Shown: positions 16,571 to 26,044, counted from the first letter of the stretch. The stretch: 64,000 bases of DNA from Hansschlegelia quercus (GCF_004310425.1 NZ_SIUB01000005.1:1-64000); one strand, 5' to 3'. Notes: a model not told the origin generated them from the sequence alone. Translations and numbers: made by a program.

Positions 16571-17422
16571 TCAGCTGTTCGGCTTGAGGGTCGGCACGCC
16601 TTCGTCGGCCAGCGCCTTCTCGATCTCGGGCGCCGCCTTGACGAGCGCCTCGTCGAGGGCCGTCGCCAGCTTCGCGTCGTCCTTTCGGACGCCGATCGCC
16701 TGATCGAAATGAAGCGGAATCTTCGGCCCATCGGCGGGCGTGAAACTGTCGTCCAGCATCGTCATCTTCAGCGGCGTCTGGGACGCCTTCACGAAGCGCG
16801 CGACGTCGGAAGCGAAGGCGATCGAAGCGTCGGCGTCGCCATTCGCGACCTCGCTGACGAGCCTGTCGGCTGCAACCTGCGTGTAGCGGTTGCGCTTGTC
16901 CTCGAAGTTCACGAGCGACAGCCCGTAGGAGACGTTCTCCTCGTACTTGCCGGCGGCTTTGAGGATCAGCTCGGCGGGCGTGGAGAAGCGCACCGCGAAC
17001 TTGGTGGCGTTGGACGTCTCCACGTCCTTCCAGCTCGAGCCGAGCTCCGGGCCGCCGCTCGCCTTCGTGACGTAGACATAGCCGGTTCGGAAATAAGGTT
17101 TGGTCGCGAGGACGCGCTCGTCGTCGGCGTCGACGCCGAACACGACGTCGCACAGCTTCTTGTCGAGCCCGTCGCGTACCAGGAAGATCGCGGCCTTGTC
17201 GAACCAGACATAGTCGACCTCGCGGTCCATGGCCTTGGCCACGATCTTCGCGATCCTGTTCTCGAGCCCGTCCGCCTTAGCGGTCGAATAGGGCGCCTCG
17301 ATCTTGGAGGCGCAAACCTTGAGCGTTTCGACCGCTCGCGCGGCGCCGGACGCCAGCGCAAGGGCGAGGATCGCGGCGCCGAGCAGTGCGCTGTGCGCTG
17401 GCTTGCTGGATGAGAATGTCAT
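16571..17422 (-). CDS. mxaJ: MxaJ, periplasmic solute-binding-like protein
   Basis: 283 aa. Signal peptide (residues 1-30, ARA-VE) then a family 3 solute-binding fold (LKVCASKIEAPYS, YVWFDKAAIFLVRDGL). Essential for active methanol dehydrogenase in methylotrophs but not an ABC transporter partner. Lies 158 nt after mxaF and 55 nt before mxaG. Confidence 0.95.
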   Translation of the reverse strand: MTFSSSKPAHSALLGAAILALALASGAARAVETLKVCASKIEAPYSTAKADGLENRIAKIVAKAMDREVDYVWFDKAAIFLVRDGLDKKLCDVVFGVDADDERVLATKPYFRTGYVYVTKASGGPELGSSWKDVETSNATKFAVRFSTPAELILKAAGKYEENVSYGLSLVNFEDKRNRYTQVAADRLVSEVANGDADASIAFASDVARFVKASQTPLKMTMLDDSFTPADGPKIPLHFDQAIGVRKDDAKLATALDEALVKAAPEIEKALADEGVPTLKPNS

Positions 17423-17526
17423 TGGGTTTCGTCTCCCTGGAGGCCGCGGCGCTTCTCGGCCGACCGGCGGTCGGCGGGCTGCCGTCTGGCGTCAAACCCG
17501 GTCGTCTGGCTCTTGTCTCTGTAAGT

Positions 17527-17559
17527 CTCCCGCCGGCGGAGCAAGCCGTCCGGCGGGAG
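17527..17559 (-). other. Hairpin in the mxaF-mxaJ spacer
   Basis: CTCCCGCCGG (17527-17536) pairs with CCGGCGGGAG (17550-17559), a 10-bp perfect stem, starting 22 nt beyond the mxaF stop. No T run. In this position a hairpin could protect the mxaF message from 3' decay and give more mxaF than mxaJ (inference). Confidence 0.5.
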
Positions 17560-17580
17560 CGTCTTGGAGGCGTCAGGCGG

Positions 17581-19473
17581 TCAATTCGCCTTGCCGGTCC
17601 ACTCGCCGATATTGACGTCGTCGTAGGGGTTCTTGCCGTTCAGCGCGAAGACCTGAACGCCGCCGCCCATCTGGGTGTAGTTGGCGAGGTTCTTGAACGC
17701 GCCGACCGCGCCAAGACCGGCCGTCGGGTCGTTCAGGTCGAACACCAAGCCCACGCCCGGCCAACCGCCCACGCCGTAATAGATGGCGACGTACTGCGTC
17801 CCCTTGTGCGTGTAGGTCATCGGGTGACCGATCACGCCAGACGGCAGGCGGTACTTCCAGAGCAGTTCGCCGGTCTTCGAGTTGCGCGCCTTGATGAAGC
17901 CATCGAGCGTTCCGTAGAACACGAGATCGCCGGCGGTCGCGAGCGTGCCGCCCCAGACGGAGAACTTCTCCATCTTCTCCCAGGCGTACTTGCCGGAGAT
18001 GGCGTTGTACGCCTTGATCTGGCCGAGACCCTCGTAGTTCTGGCGATCGCCCTTCGGGCCAGGGTACATCCACAGCGTCGCGCCGACGAAGAACTGACCA
18101 GCCCGATACGGCAGCTGGAACGGCTCCCAGTCCATGCAGATGTGGTTGATGCCCATGAAGAAGAGCTTCTTCTCGGGATCGTAGCTGTCGTGGCCCTGGT
18201 TGTGGTAGCCCATCGCCGACGGGCAGATCTCCGTCGCCTTGTGGTCCATTCGGGTCGCGAACTCGGGATCGCGGACCGGGATGCCGGTCTTCAGGTCCAC
18301 CTGCTTCACCCAGTTCACGGTGTCGTCGAGCTTGTCGGCGGAGACGAGCGTGCCGTCCTCACGGTCGAGCGTGTAGACGATGCCGTTGCGGTCGGGATGA
18401 GTCAGAAGCTTGCGCATCTTGCCCGTTTTGTCTTCCTGCTCCGACAGCATCATCACGTTGACGCCGGCGTAGTCCCACTCGTCATGCGGCGTCTTCTGGT
18501 AGCCGAACTTGGCCTCGCCAGTGTCGATGTCGCGGCCCCAGATCGTCATGGTCCACTTGTTGTCGCCAGGACGCATCGTCTCGTTCCACGGCGCCGGGTT
18601 GCCCGAGCCGTAGTAGAAGAGGTTCGTGTCCGGATCGAAGGCGTACCAGCCCCAGTTCGTGCCGCCGCCGATCTTCCAAGCGTCGCCTTCCCAGGTCTTG
18701 TTGGTGCCGAGGCCCTTCTGCCCGTAATGCGGGTTCGCCATGTTGAAGTCCTTGGCGAGCTTAATGTCCTCGTCCGGACCCGTGGCGTAGGCGCGCCACT
18801 TCTGGGCGCCGGTCTTGACGTCGTAGGCGGTCACATAGCCGCGCACGCCGAGCTCGGCGCCGGATGAGCCGACCAGCACCGTGTCCTTGATGACGTAAGG
18901 CGCGATCGTCAGGGTGGAGCCGACCTTGATGTCGGAGTTCTCCATCTTCCAGAACTCCTCGCCGGTGTCGGCGTTGAGCGCCACGATGTGGCCGTCGAGC
19001 TGTGTCTTGAGGATCAGCGAAGGCGTCTTGCCGTCGCCCGGCCAATAGGCGAGGCCGCGGTTGACGACGTCGCAGCACGCGACGGCGCGGGCCGTCGGAG
19101 CCTGCTTCGGCTTGTGCTGCCACAGAATCTTGCCGGGCTCGTTGAGATCGAGCGCGAAGGTCGGGTTCGGAAACGCGGCATGGACGTACATGCGGTCGCC
19201 GATCACGAGCGGCGTGCCCTCATGGCCATGCAGCACGCCCGTCGAGAACGCCCAGGCCGGACGGAGGTTCTTGACGTTCTCCGTGTTGATCTGGGTGGCC
19301 TTCGAGTAGTTCTGAGCCTTGTAGCTCTTGCCGGTCATCGGCCAGTTTTCTTCGCTCTGCGACAGCTCGACCAGCTTGTCGTTGGCGAAGGCCGGGAGCG
19401 TGGCTCCCACGACGCTCAGCGCCGTCGAAGCCGCCAGCGTGAACGCCGAAGCGGACGTTCGAAATCTTTTCAT
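17581..19473 (-). CDS. mxaF: Methanol dehydrogenase large (alpha) subunit MxaF, calcium type
   Basis: 630-aa PQQ-dependent periplasmic quinoprotein oxidising methanol to formaldehyde. Signal peptide of about 30 residues (PAFA-ND). The vicinal Cys pair (C133-C134, ACCDVVNRG) forms the eight-membered disulfide ring stacked on PQQ. Calcium/PQQ ligands are visible in [12 protein letters not shown] and GSGNPAPWN, and the catalytic Asp in [10 protein letters not shown]. The Ala two residues after that Asp is the MxaF signature; lanthanide-dependent XoxF has Asp there, so this is the calcium enzyme. Repeated W motifs of an eight-bladed propeller are present. AAGGGG lies 7 bases before the ATG. First gene of the mxa cluster. 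Confidence 0.97.
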   Translation of the reverse strand: MKRFRTSASAFTLAASTALSVVGATLPAFANDKLVELSQSEENWPMTGKSYKAQNYSKATQINTENVKNLRPAWAFSTGVLHGHEGTPLVIGDRMYVHAAFPNPTFALDLNEPGKILWQHKPKQAPTARAVACCDVVNRGLAYWPGDGKTPSLILKTQLDGHIVALNADTGEEFWKMENSDIKVGSTLTIAPYVIKDTVLVGSSGAELGVRGYVTAYDVKTGAQKWRAYATGPDEDIKLAKDFNMANPHYGQKGLGTNKTWEGDAWKIGGGTNWGWYAFDPDTNLFYYGSGNPAPWNETMRPGDNKWTMTIWGRDIDTGEAKFGYQKTPHDEWDYAGVNVMMLSEQEDKTGKMRKLLTHPDRNGIVYTLDREDGTLVSADKLDDTVNWVKQVDLKTGIPVRDPEFATRMDHKATEICPSAMGYHNQGHDSYDPEKKLFFMGINHICMDWEPFQLPYRAGQFFVGATLWMYPGPKGDRQNYEGLGQIKAYNAISGKYAWEKMEKFSVWGGTLATAGDLVFYGTLDGFIKARNSKTGELLWKYRLPSGVIGHPMTYTHKGTQYVAIYYGVGGWPGVGLVFDLNDPTAGLGAVGAFKNLANYTQMGGGVQVFALNGKNPYDDVNIGEWTGKAN

Positions 19474-19624
19474 CCTAAAACCCCTTGCGTTTCCCAGTCT
19501 TCCTCCGCGGCGCCGGCCCGGCTTGGGTCCGGACCCGTCGGCGCGCTGCGTCTTGCGACCCGATTTGGGCGGATCGTTTATTACTTCTTACCCAGCGGGA
19601 TTATTGCGCTTCGCAGCCCGCAAA

Positions 19625-19652
19625 GACTTACCGGATAGGTTTCAGGTGTCTT
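19625..19652 (-). promoter_or_regulatory. mxaF: Candidate mxaF promoter
   Basis: On the minus strand AAGACA (19652-19647), 16 bases, then TAAGTC (19630-19625). From memory, methylotroph mxaF promoters have AAGACA at -35 and a TAGAAA-like -10. It would start transcription near 19618, giving a leader of about 145 nt, similar to the long leader known for mxaF in Methylobacterium. The -10 match is partial. Confidence 0.4.
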
Positions 19653-19878
19653 TGGCGAAAGTGGAAAATCAGGGCGGGAACATTTGGCATGGCGACTGCC
19701 AATCTGCAGCAGTATGATCGCCGATGCCTGATGATCTTATAAATCACAAATGTATAGAAGATGCGGGAGGTTCTCTGTCTAGCGGAGCCTTGGACTGCGC
19801 GAGCCGCCACTGGCGGATGACGTTGAAGCGGCTGTCGAGTAATAAGAAGACAATGGTCTAATGACCGAAGGCAATAGA

Positions 19879-20427
19879 ATGACGCTCTCTAAATATTGGA
19901 TTATTAATAGACCCACTCGCATGGCGCTGTCTGGAGTTATCCTTGCGCTCTGCGCCTGCGACGACCCCGCGCCGACGCGGTCTCCTGCAGCTGTTTCGGC
20001 TCCCGCGCCGAGCGCGTTCTCGATGGCGTCACGAAGCTGGATCGACGTCGACGAAAAGCTCTCGCCCGCCCTCTGGCTCGCGAGCCGCGAGGCTGGCCGC
20101 GACGTCGGCGCTGACGATCCGGCGGCCGCGTCGCTCAGGACGTTGCTGCATGAGGCTGATATCCGGTTCACCGAAGGGCCGCGGATGGTCGCTAACCGTG
20201 CGGTCCAGGTCGAAACCATGCTCGCCGAACGCGGAGTGAAGGAGAGCCCCCGCAACGTCATCGAGGCGCTGGTTTCGATCGCGGATGTCGGCGAACGCGC
20301 CGGCTTCGGCGAGACCTGCCAGCATTATGTAATCGCGCGCGCCGCGAGCCCCGACCAGGCGACGGCGCTCGCCGGATTGCGTCGCCAGCCGCTCCCCGCT
20401 TCGGCGGCGGGAGAGAGCGAAAAGTGA
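19879..20427 (+). CDS. Lipoprotein in the position of MxaZ
   Basis: 182 aa. The N terminus has a hydrophobic stretch followed by LCAC, a likely lipobox, then a Pro/Ala/Ser-rich linker and an alpha-helical part with two Cys. ATG at 19879 is preferred (GAAGG 7 bases upstream) over 19861. The gene overlaps the sensor-kinase start by 4 nt and is divergent from mxaF. In Paracoccus denitrificans three genes, mxaZ, mxaY and mxaX, lie in this place and orientation. No domain known to me; it might modulate the kinase. Confidence 0.65.
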   Translation: MTLSKYWIINRPTRMALSGVILALCACDDPAPTRSPAAVSAPAPSAFSMASRSWIDVDEKLSPALWLASREAGRDVGADDPAAASLRTLLHEADIRFTEGPRMVANRAVQVETMLAERGVKESPRNVIEALVSIADVGERAGFGETCQHYVIARAASPDQATALAGLRRQPLPASAAGESEK

Positions 20428-21893
20428 CGATCGGGCTCGCTCCCGACTTGGCTCACCCGTTCGAGCGGGCGCGGGTCGCCACCAGATCGGTGGGCGGCGC
20501 CTCGCTGCGCGTGCGCATCCTTGTCCTGTTCGTCGGCGTCAACTTCGCCTGCGCCTGCGCGGCCGGGATCGTGACGATCCTGAACGCCCGCCAGGCGACC
20601 GAGGTCGAGATCGCCTCTTCGCTCGACACCGCCGGCCGCCTCGCGCGCGAGACGGTCACCCGGCTCGAGCGTGACGTCGGGCGCCTGAGGGTGATCTCCG
20701 ACCTTCAGGCCGCGCTGCCTATGGTTCGGCACGCGCGGATCGTCGTCGAGGATCGCTTCGGCGCGGCGATCGCGTCGCGCGAGCCAAGCAGGCGCCATGG
20801 CGCCGACGAGCGGGATGGGGTGCCGGACTGGTTCGCGCGCCTGATCGAGCCGCCACCCTCATCGCTGGCCATCCCGGTGGTGATCGGGGGAGAACCCGCC
20901 GGGTCGGTGGTCGTCCATGGCGACCCCGCCGACGAAATCGCCGAAGTCTGGGACGACATGCTGTCCCTGATGGCGCTGTTCATCGTGCTGAACGTGATGA
21001 CGGTCGCGATCTTCGCGCTGCTGCTCGGCCGCGAGCTGGCGCCGCTTGGCGCGCTTGCGGAGGGCATGGCGGATCTGAGGCTCGGCCGCCTGAATCGACG
21101 CATCGACGCGCCGAAGAGCCGCGAACTTTCCGCCATCGTGGAGCGCTTCAACGCGCTCGGACAGGCGCTCGCCGCGGAGCGCGCGAAGAACGGCCGCATG
21201 TCGTGGCGCATGGTCTCGCTGCAGGACGACGAAAGGCGCCAGATCGCGAAGGAGCTCCACGACGAGCTCGGCCCCTGCCTGTTCGGCCTGCGCGCCAATC
21301 TCGAATCGCTCGAGCGGGCGATCGACGCGCCCCCCGTCAAAGCGAGCGGCGAGGCGAAGGAGCGCCTCGCGACCGTCGCGGATCTGTCGGCCCGCCTATC
21401 CGACATGAACCGGCGGCTCCTCACGCGCCTGCGGCCCATGGCGCTCGGCGCGGCGCCGCTGCCCGACGTGCTTGCCGGACTGCTCGCGGATTTCCAGCGG
21501 CACCATCCGGAGTGCCGCTTCGACCTCTCGGCATCGGACATCGGGCACGGCTATGGCGAGCCTGTCGATCTGACGGTGTATCGCGCGGTGCAGGAGGGCG
21601 TGACGAACGCCGTCCGGCACGCCGCCTGCTCGCGCGTCGCCGTCACCGTTGCTCACGACCGCGACGAAGGCGGCGCGGAGGCCCTTCGGGTCCGGGTGCT
21701 CGACGATGGCGGAGGGGTCGCCGATCCGGCCCCCGCGGGCTTCGGCCTCGTCGGGCTCGGGGAACGGCTGAGGGCGCTCGGCGGCTCGTTCCATCTGCAC
21801 AATGCGCCCGGGGGCGCGGCGCTCGACGTCGTCGTGCCGCTCACCCATGCGACAGACGGCGCCAAGGCTAAGATGAAGGACTTTTCGCAATGA
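20424..21893 (+). CDS. mxaY: Sensor histidine kinase (NarL-type), MxaY-like
   Basis: 489 aa from a GTG overlapping the lipoprotein stop. Two membrane helices (about residues 30-52 and 190-212) flank a periplasmic sensor region; a HAMP segment follows (LGRELAPLGALAEGM..). The HisKA_3 site is QIAKELHDELGP near residue 278, with His as phospho-acceptor. The ATPase domain has QEGVTNAVRHA (N box) and GFGLVGLGERL (G box). Divergent from mxaF and coupled to a response regulator, matching Paracoccus MxaY, which controls methanol dehydrogenase synthesis. Likely signal is methanol or an oxidation product (inference). Confidence 0.85.
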   Translation: MTIGLAPDLAHPFERARVATRSVGGASLRVRILVLFVGVNFACACAAGIVTILNARQATEVEIASSLDTAGRLARETVTRLERDVGRLRVISDLQAALPMVRHARIVVEDRFGAAIASREPSRRHGADERDGVPDWFARLIEPPPSSLAIPVVIGGEPAGSVVVHGDPADEIAEVWDDMLSLMALFIVLNVMTVAIFALLLGRELAPLGALAEGMADLRLGRLNRRIDAPKSRELSAIVERFNALGQALAAERAKNGRMSWRMVSLQDDERRQIAKELHDELGPCLFGLRANLESLERAIDAPPVKASGEAKERLATVADLSARLSDMNRRLLTRLRPMALGAAPLPDVLAGLLADFQRHHPECRFDLSASDIGHGYGEPVDLTVYRAVQEGVTNAVRHAACSRVAVTVAHDRDEGGAEALRVRVLDDGGGVADPAPAGFGLVGLGERLRALGGSFHLHNAPGGAALDVVVPLTHATDGAKAKMKDFSQ

Positions 21894-22513
21894 GCGTCGC
21901 GCTTGTCATTGATGACCACCCAATCGTGCTGGAGGGCTGCCGACGCGTGCTGCTCGACGCCGGGTTCGACGAAGTGGTCGAGGCAGCGGCGCCGCTCGCC
22001 GGCTTCAAGCTCTTCAGGCGCGTGAGGCCCGACCTCGTGATTGTCGACCTCTCGATACGCGGGTCCGGCCTCGCCGGCCTGTCGCTGATCCGACGTCTGA
22101 GGCTCGCCGACCAGCGCACGCCGATCCTCGTCTTCTCCATGCATGGTGACCCCGTGATCGCCCGCCGCGCGCTGAAGGCCGGGGCCACCGGCTTTGTCGT
22201 GAAGGATAGCGGCCCCAAGACGCTGCTGGAGGCGATCGAGAAGGTGCGACGCAACCAACCTTATATCGCGCACGACATGGCGATTCAGGTGGCGCTTCTC
22301 GGTTCGCGCTCCCGGGCGGAGCAGGCGGACCTCACGACCCGCGAACTCCAGACCCTGTCCCTGCTTGGGGAGGGGCGCTCCTACACGCAGATCGCAGGCT
22401 CGCTCGGCGTCAGCTACAAGACCGTCGCCAACACCTGCTCGAACCTGAAGGACAAGCTGAACGCCGGCAGCCTTCAGGATCTCGTCCGCGTGGCGGTTAT
22501 GCACCACGTTTAG
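21890..22513 (+). CDS. mxaX: LuxR/NarL-family response regulator, MxaX-like
   Basis: 207 aa. Receiver domain: DDH near residue 8-10, phospho-acceptor Asp in LVIVDLSI (about 52), Lys in FVVKDSG. LuxR-type HTH at about 145-200 (LTTRELQTLSLLGEGRS, QIAGSLGVSYKTVANT). Overlaps the kinase gene by 4 nt. By position and family it is the counterpart of Paracoccus MxaX, the activator of mxaF. Its target should lie in the 405-nt region between mxaF and the lipoprotein gene. Confidence 0.87.
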   Translation: MSVALVIDDHPIVLEGCRRVLLDAGFDEVVEAAAPLAGFKLFRRVRPDLVIVDLSIRGSGLAGLSLIRRLRLADQRTPILVFSMHGDPVIARRALKAGATGFVVKDSGPKTLLEAIEKVRRNQPYIAHDMAIQVALLGSRSRAEQADLTTRELQTLSLLGEGRSYTQIAGSLGVSYKTVANTCSNLKDKLNAGSLQDLVRVAVMHHV

Positions 22514-22588
22514 CGCGCGGCGGCTATGTATTGAATAAGAGGATCGGCGCGCCCAGACTGGCCTTGTCTCTACCTGACGAGGCAACAC

Positions 22589-23842
22589 TTGGCGATGATG
22601 CCGGCGAACAGAGGCGTATTAGCGGCCGTTGCGCTCGGCTTCGTTGCGGTCGCGCTTACTGGCGGCGAGTTGGTAGGGGAAGCCAGTCCAGGACCGCATC
22701 TGGCCAGCCGGTTTGTTCAATCTGAAGCCGAGACTGCAGCTCGCGCGGCATGCGCGTCGGCGGCGCCCTTTGTCGTCCTGGACACCTTTGCGCATTTCAA
22801 GCCGGCGAACATCGACGACGATCCGGCTGAGCAGCCGTCCCAAGTGCGCCATGGCGACATTGTCGCCGCTATCGTGGAGGCTTCGCATCCCGAGCCGATC
22901 GCGTATCAGACGAACCCGATCTTCAACGTGCGCACGCTCGCGACCGACTTCCAGCGGCTCGCAAGCGACATCGAATCCGGCAGGATTCCAAGGCCTGCCG
23001 GGATTGTCTCGTCGATCGTCCTTCCGGTCGATCTCGGAGACCTGAACCGGCTTGTGTCCGCCGATGCGCAGATCGGGCCCGCTCGGATAGCCGAGCGGCG
23101 CGCCGATCTGCTGAAAATCCTGACCAACGACTTCGATCCAACAAATCCCTACACCGAGATCGACCGGCAACTCATGAGGTTGCGAAAGGCCGGGGTTTCG
23201 GTGTTCGTCGCCGCCGGCAACAGCGGCCCCGACGATACGTTGAACGCCCTAGCGCTTTCAGCGGGCGTATCCGCGGTCGGCGCTCTCGGTCGAGACGGGA
23301 CGCCCGCATCCTACACCAGCGCGCCGGGCCTGGTCTCCATCTGGAGCCCGGGGTACGTTGTGTTGACCGAGGCGTCGGGCGGCGTGAGCGTCAGCGGCGG
23401 ACGGAAGGTCGAGCTGAGGGGGGTCGACTTTTCGGAACAGAAGGCCGTGATCACGGCCTACACGGGCCGTGTCGCCACCGAGGTGGTCCGCAAGACGCCG
23501 CGAGCGCTGCAGCACCTTGAAGACCTAGGTCCTTCGCGGCAGCGAAATTACTACCTGACCATGGCGATGACGCCCGGCATCTATCGGACCGCGGACGTGA
23601 TGGCCGCCTACGGCTATTCGCCGACCCTGGGCACCTTTGTGCGCGCGATCGCCGAGGGCGCATACATTCACTTTCCGACAGATACGATCTTCAAGGAGGA
23701 CGCCGCCGGACGGCTCGTCTTCGACCCGATCGGAGATCTTTCGGAGGGCCAGCTTCAGCTCGCCGACGCCACCTCGTTCGCCGCCCCGAACATCTGCGCC
23801 GCCCGGCTGTTCCCTGGACGGGTCGCCTCGGGCGGCGAATAG
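22589..23842 (+). CDS. Exported subtilisin-like (S8) serine peptidase
   Basis: 417 aa from TTG at 22589 (GAGG 6 bases upstream; ATG at 22595 is an alternative). N-terminal signal or anchor (residues 8-28). Elements of the S8 triad are in order: Asp in FVVLDTF (about 64), His in VRHGDIVAAIV (about 88), oxyanion Asn in VFVAAGNSGPD (about 211), Ser in ATSFAAPNI (about 395). The surrounding residues are unusual (HGD instead of HGT), and the domain has no obvious propeptide. It lies 75 nt after mxaX in the same direction, so it may be in that transcription unit. Function in methylotrophy is unknown. Confidence 0.75.
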   Translation: MAMMPANRGVLAAVALGFVAVALTGGELVGEASPGPHLASRFVQSEAETAARAACASAAPFVVLDTFAHFKPANIDDDPAEQPSQVRHGDIVAAIVEASHPEPIAYQTNPIFNVRTLATDFQRLASDIESGRIPRPAGIVSSIVLPVDLGDLNRLVSADAQIGPARIAERRADLLKILTNDFDPTNPYTEIDRQLMRLRKAGVSVFVAAGNSGPDDTLNALALSAGVSAVGALGRDGTPASYTSAPGLVSIWSPGYVVLTEASGGVSVSGGRKVELRGVDFSEQKAVITAYTGRVATEVVRKTPRALQHLEDLGPSRQRNYYLTMAMTPGIYRTADVMAAYGYSPTLGTFVRAIAEGAYIHFPTDTIFKEDAAGRLVFDPIGDLSEGQLQLADATSFAAPNICAARLFPGRVASGGE

Positions 23843-23947
23843 TTCCGGCGGTTGCGAGCCTGGAGCTCCGCCCCAGACCAGCGCCCGCTTCGTGACGCGA
23901 TCCCGTCGGCGCGACTTGCGCCTTCCGCCGCCTCCAAGCCGACGTCT

Positions 23948-24844
23948 TCAACGTGAAGCGGGCGACCTCAGGAAATCAATAAACGCCCTCAGCGGAGGAG
24001 GCACCTGCCGACGCCCCGAGTAGAACAGAAAGAACCGCGGCGATGTCGGGCACCAGTCATCGAGGAATCGTATGAGGCGACCTGCGGCGAGATGTTCGGC
24101 GACAAGCTCCTCGAACATGAAGGCGAGCCCGACGCCGTCGAGCGCCGCCCGCAACATCAGGCGGGTGTCGTCGACGATGAGCGGTCCTGACACCTCGACT
24201 TCAAGCGTCTCGCCATCTTTCGCGAGCTCCCACGAATAGTGGGACCCGTTGGGAAACCGGCGTTCGATGCAGGCGTGCGCGTGAATGTCAGACGGAGAGT
24301 AGGGCGGCGTGCGGCCCGTCATGTAGGAGGGGGCGCCGACAACGGCGAAACGGCGCGGCGGTCCGACAGGAACCGCGATCATGCCGGGCGCAAGGCGGCG
24401 GTCGCGCCGAATGCCGGCGTCGAAGCCCTCGGCGACGATGTCGACGAGGCCGTCGGTCGTGACGACCTCCATCCGGATCTCGGGGTAGGCGAAAAGAAAC
24501 CGCGCGACGATCGGTTCGAACACGAGCTCCCCCGCGATCCGCGGAGCGTTGATGCGCAGAAGCCCGGCGGGCCGATCGCGCAAGGCGCCTACGTCACTGA
24601 GCGCTTGCCCGACATCGTCGAGAGGCGGCCCGATCCGCTCCAGAAGCAAACGTCCGGCCTCGGTTAGAGCGACGGAACGGCTCGTGCGGTGGAACAGCCG
24701 GACGCCGAGACCGTCCTCCAATCCCCGCATGACGTGACTGAGCGCCGAAGGGCTCACCCCGCGCTCCACGGCGGCGCGTCGAAAGCTGCCGAACCGGGCG
24801 ACAGCGAGAAAAACCTCCAGACCCTGAAGACTGAGACGAGCCAG
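23948..24844 (-). CDS. LysR-family transcriptional regulator with apparent CTG start
   Basis: 298 aa if translation starts at CTG 24844. The full LysR HTH then appears: LQGLEVFLAVARFGSFRRAA followed by the recognition helix SPSALSHVMRGLE. A strong GGGAGG lies 6 bases before this CTG, and a TGA closes the frame two codons before that ribosome site. The first ATG in frame (24769) would remove half of the HTH. No ATG, GTG or TTG lies between. The substrate domain (residues 90-295) is normal. Divergent from a Gfo/Idh/MocA gene, probably its target. A sequencing error at the start is the alternative. Confidence 0.85.
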   Translation of the reverse strand: MARLSLQGLEVFLAVARFGSFRRAAVERGVSPSALSHVMRGLEDGLGVRLFHRTSRSVALTEAGRLLLERIGPPLDDVGQALSDVGALRDRPAGLLRINAPRIAGELVFEPIVARFLFAYPEIRMEVVTTDGLVDIVAEGFDAGIRRDRRLAPGMIAVPVGPPRRFAVVGAPSYMTGRTPPYSPSDIHAHACIERRFPNGSHYSWELAKDGETLEVEVSGPLIVDDTRLMLRAALDGVGLAFMFEELVAEHLAAGRLIRFLDDWCPTSPRFFLFYSGRRQVPPPLRAFIDFLRSPASR

Positions 24845-24949
24845 GGTGAGCCTCCCTCATCGGTTCGATGACGACTGTAGCGATTACCTCACCGGACGAA
24901 CAGCGCCAGACTCCGCCCAGAGAAGACGAGATTGGCGCCAGGAGTGACG

Positions 24950-26044
24950 ATGGTTGAAACCTTAGGAGTTGGGATTGTCGGGGCGAACCCCGAGCGCGGC
25001 TGGGCGAGGATTTCCCACGTCCCCGCTGTGCAGAGGCTCGGCGGCCTTCGCCTCGCCGCTGTTCTCGGCGGCTCGCAGGCTTCCGCGGAAGCGTCCAAGG
25101 TAGCGTTTGGAGCAGAGCGGGCCTATGCCGACCCCGACGACCTGTTCCGCGACCCGGCCGTGAACATCGTGACCATCGCGGTCAGGGTTCCGGCCCATCG
25201 GGACTTGGCGCTCGGCGCCCTTTGGTCGGGCAAGCACGTCTACTGCGAATGGCCTCTCGGTCGTGATCTGGCCGAGGCCGAAGAGCTGGCGCACGCCGCT
25301 CGCCGCGCCGGTCGACTGGCCGTGATCGGTTTACAGGGACGCTCGAGCCCTTCGTTGCAGCGCGCGGCGGAGATGATCCGGTCCGGCGCGATCGGACGGG
25401 TGCTGAGCGGCCGGATGGAGTCCGGAACGGCGGCGTTCGGACCCTCGACGGCAAAAGCCGAGACCTACCTCGAAGATCCCGCGAACGGGGCGACTCTTGT
25501 GACCATCCACGCCGGGCATGCTCTCGACGCGGCGATCGCGGTGCTCGGCCCGTTGTCCAACCTCCAGGCGATGACGACCTGCCAATTCGGCGAAGTCGCC
25601 ATCACTGGCGAAACGGAGACGATCGCAAGAACGATCCCCGACTTCTGCGTGACGCAATCCTGGTTGGAGAGCGGCGCCGGGCTTTCGGTGGAGGTCGCGG
25701 GCGGTAGGACCGAAGCCGCGAAGTTCCGCTTCGAAGTCGTAGGGGACAGAGGTGCGCTGACGCTGGAGAGCGCCGCGCCGCGCGGTTTCCAGTCGGGCCG
25801 CCTCGCTCTGACTGTGAACGGCGAGCAGCAGCGCGTCGACGAAGGCGAACTCGCCCCCCTTCCGAACGAGGCGGTCAATGTAGGCGCGGTCTACGCCGCC
25901 CTCCGCGACGACATCCGGCGAGGATCGACGACCCTCCCCGGTTTCGATCACGCGGCCCGATTGACGCGGCTCCTCGCCGACCTGAGCGCGTCCTCCGACA
26001 GCGCCACGCGCCGATCTGCCGAAACTTGGCCCGAAGGCATCTGA
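24950..26044 (+). CDS. Gfo/Idh/MocA-family oxidoreductase
   Basis: 364 aa. N-terminal Rossmann domain (VGIVGANPERGW, residues 5-16, a variant of GxGxxG), the family motif HVYCEWPL near residue 95 in place of CEKP, and a C-terminal alpha/beta domain. ATG at 24950 has AGGAG 5 bases upstream. Family members oxidise or isomerise sugars and cyclitols with NAD(P). The Glu-Trp-Pro variant and lack of neighbours in a pathway leave the substrate open. Probably controlled by the divergent LysR gene. Confidence 0.85.
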   Translation: MVETLGVGIVGANPERGWARISHVPAVQRLGGLRLAAVLGGSQASAEASKVAFGAERAYADPDDLFRDPAVNIVTIAVRVPAHRDLALGALWSGKHVYCEWPLGRDLAEAEELAHAARRAGRLAVIGLQGRSSPSLQRAAEMIRSGAIGRVLSGRMESGTAAFGPSTAKAETYLEDPANGATLVTIHAGHALDAAIAVLGPLSNLQAMTTCQFGEVAITGETETIARTIPDFCVTQSWLESGAGLSVEVAGGRTEAAKFRFEVVGDRGALTLESAAPRGFQSGRLALTVNGEQQRVDEGELAPLPNEAVNVGAVYAALRDDIRRGSTTLPGFDHAARLTRLLADLSASSDSATRRSAETWPEGI

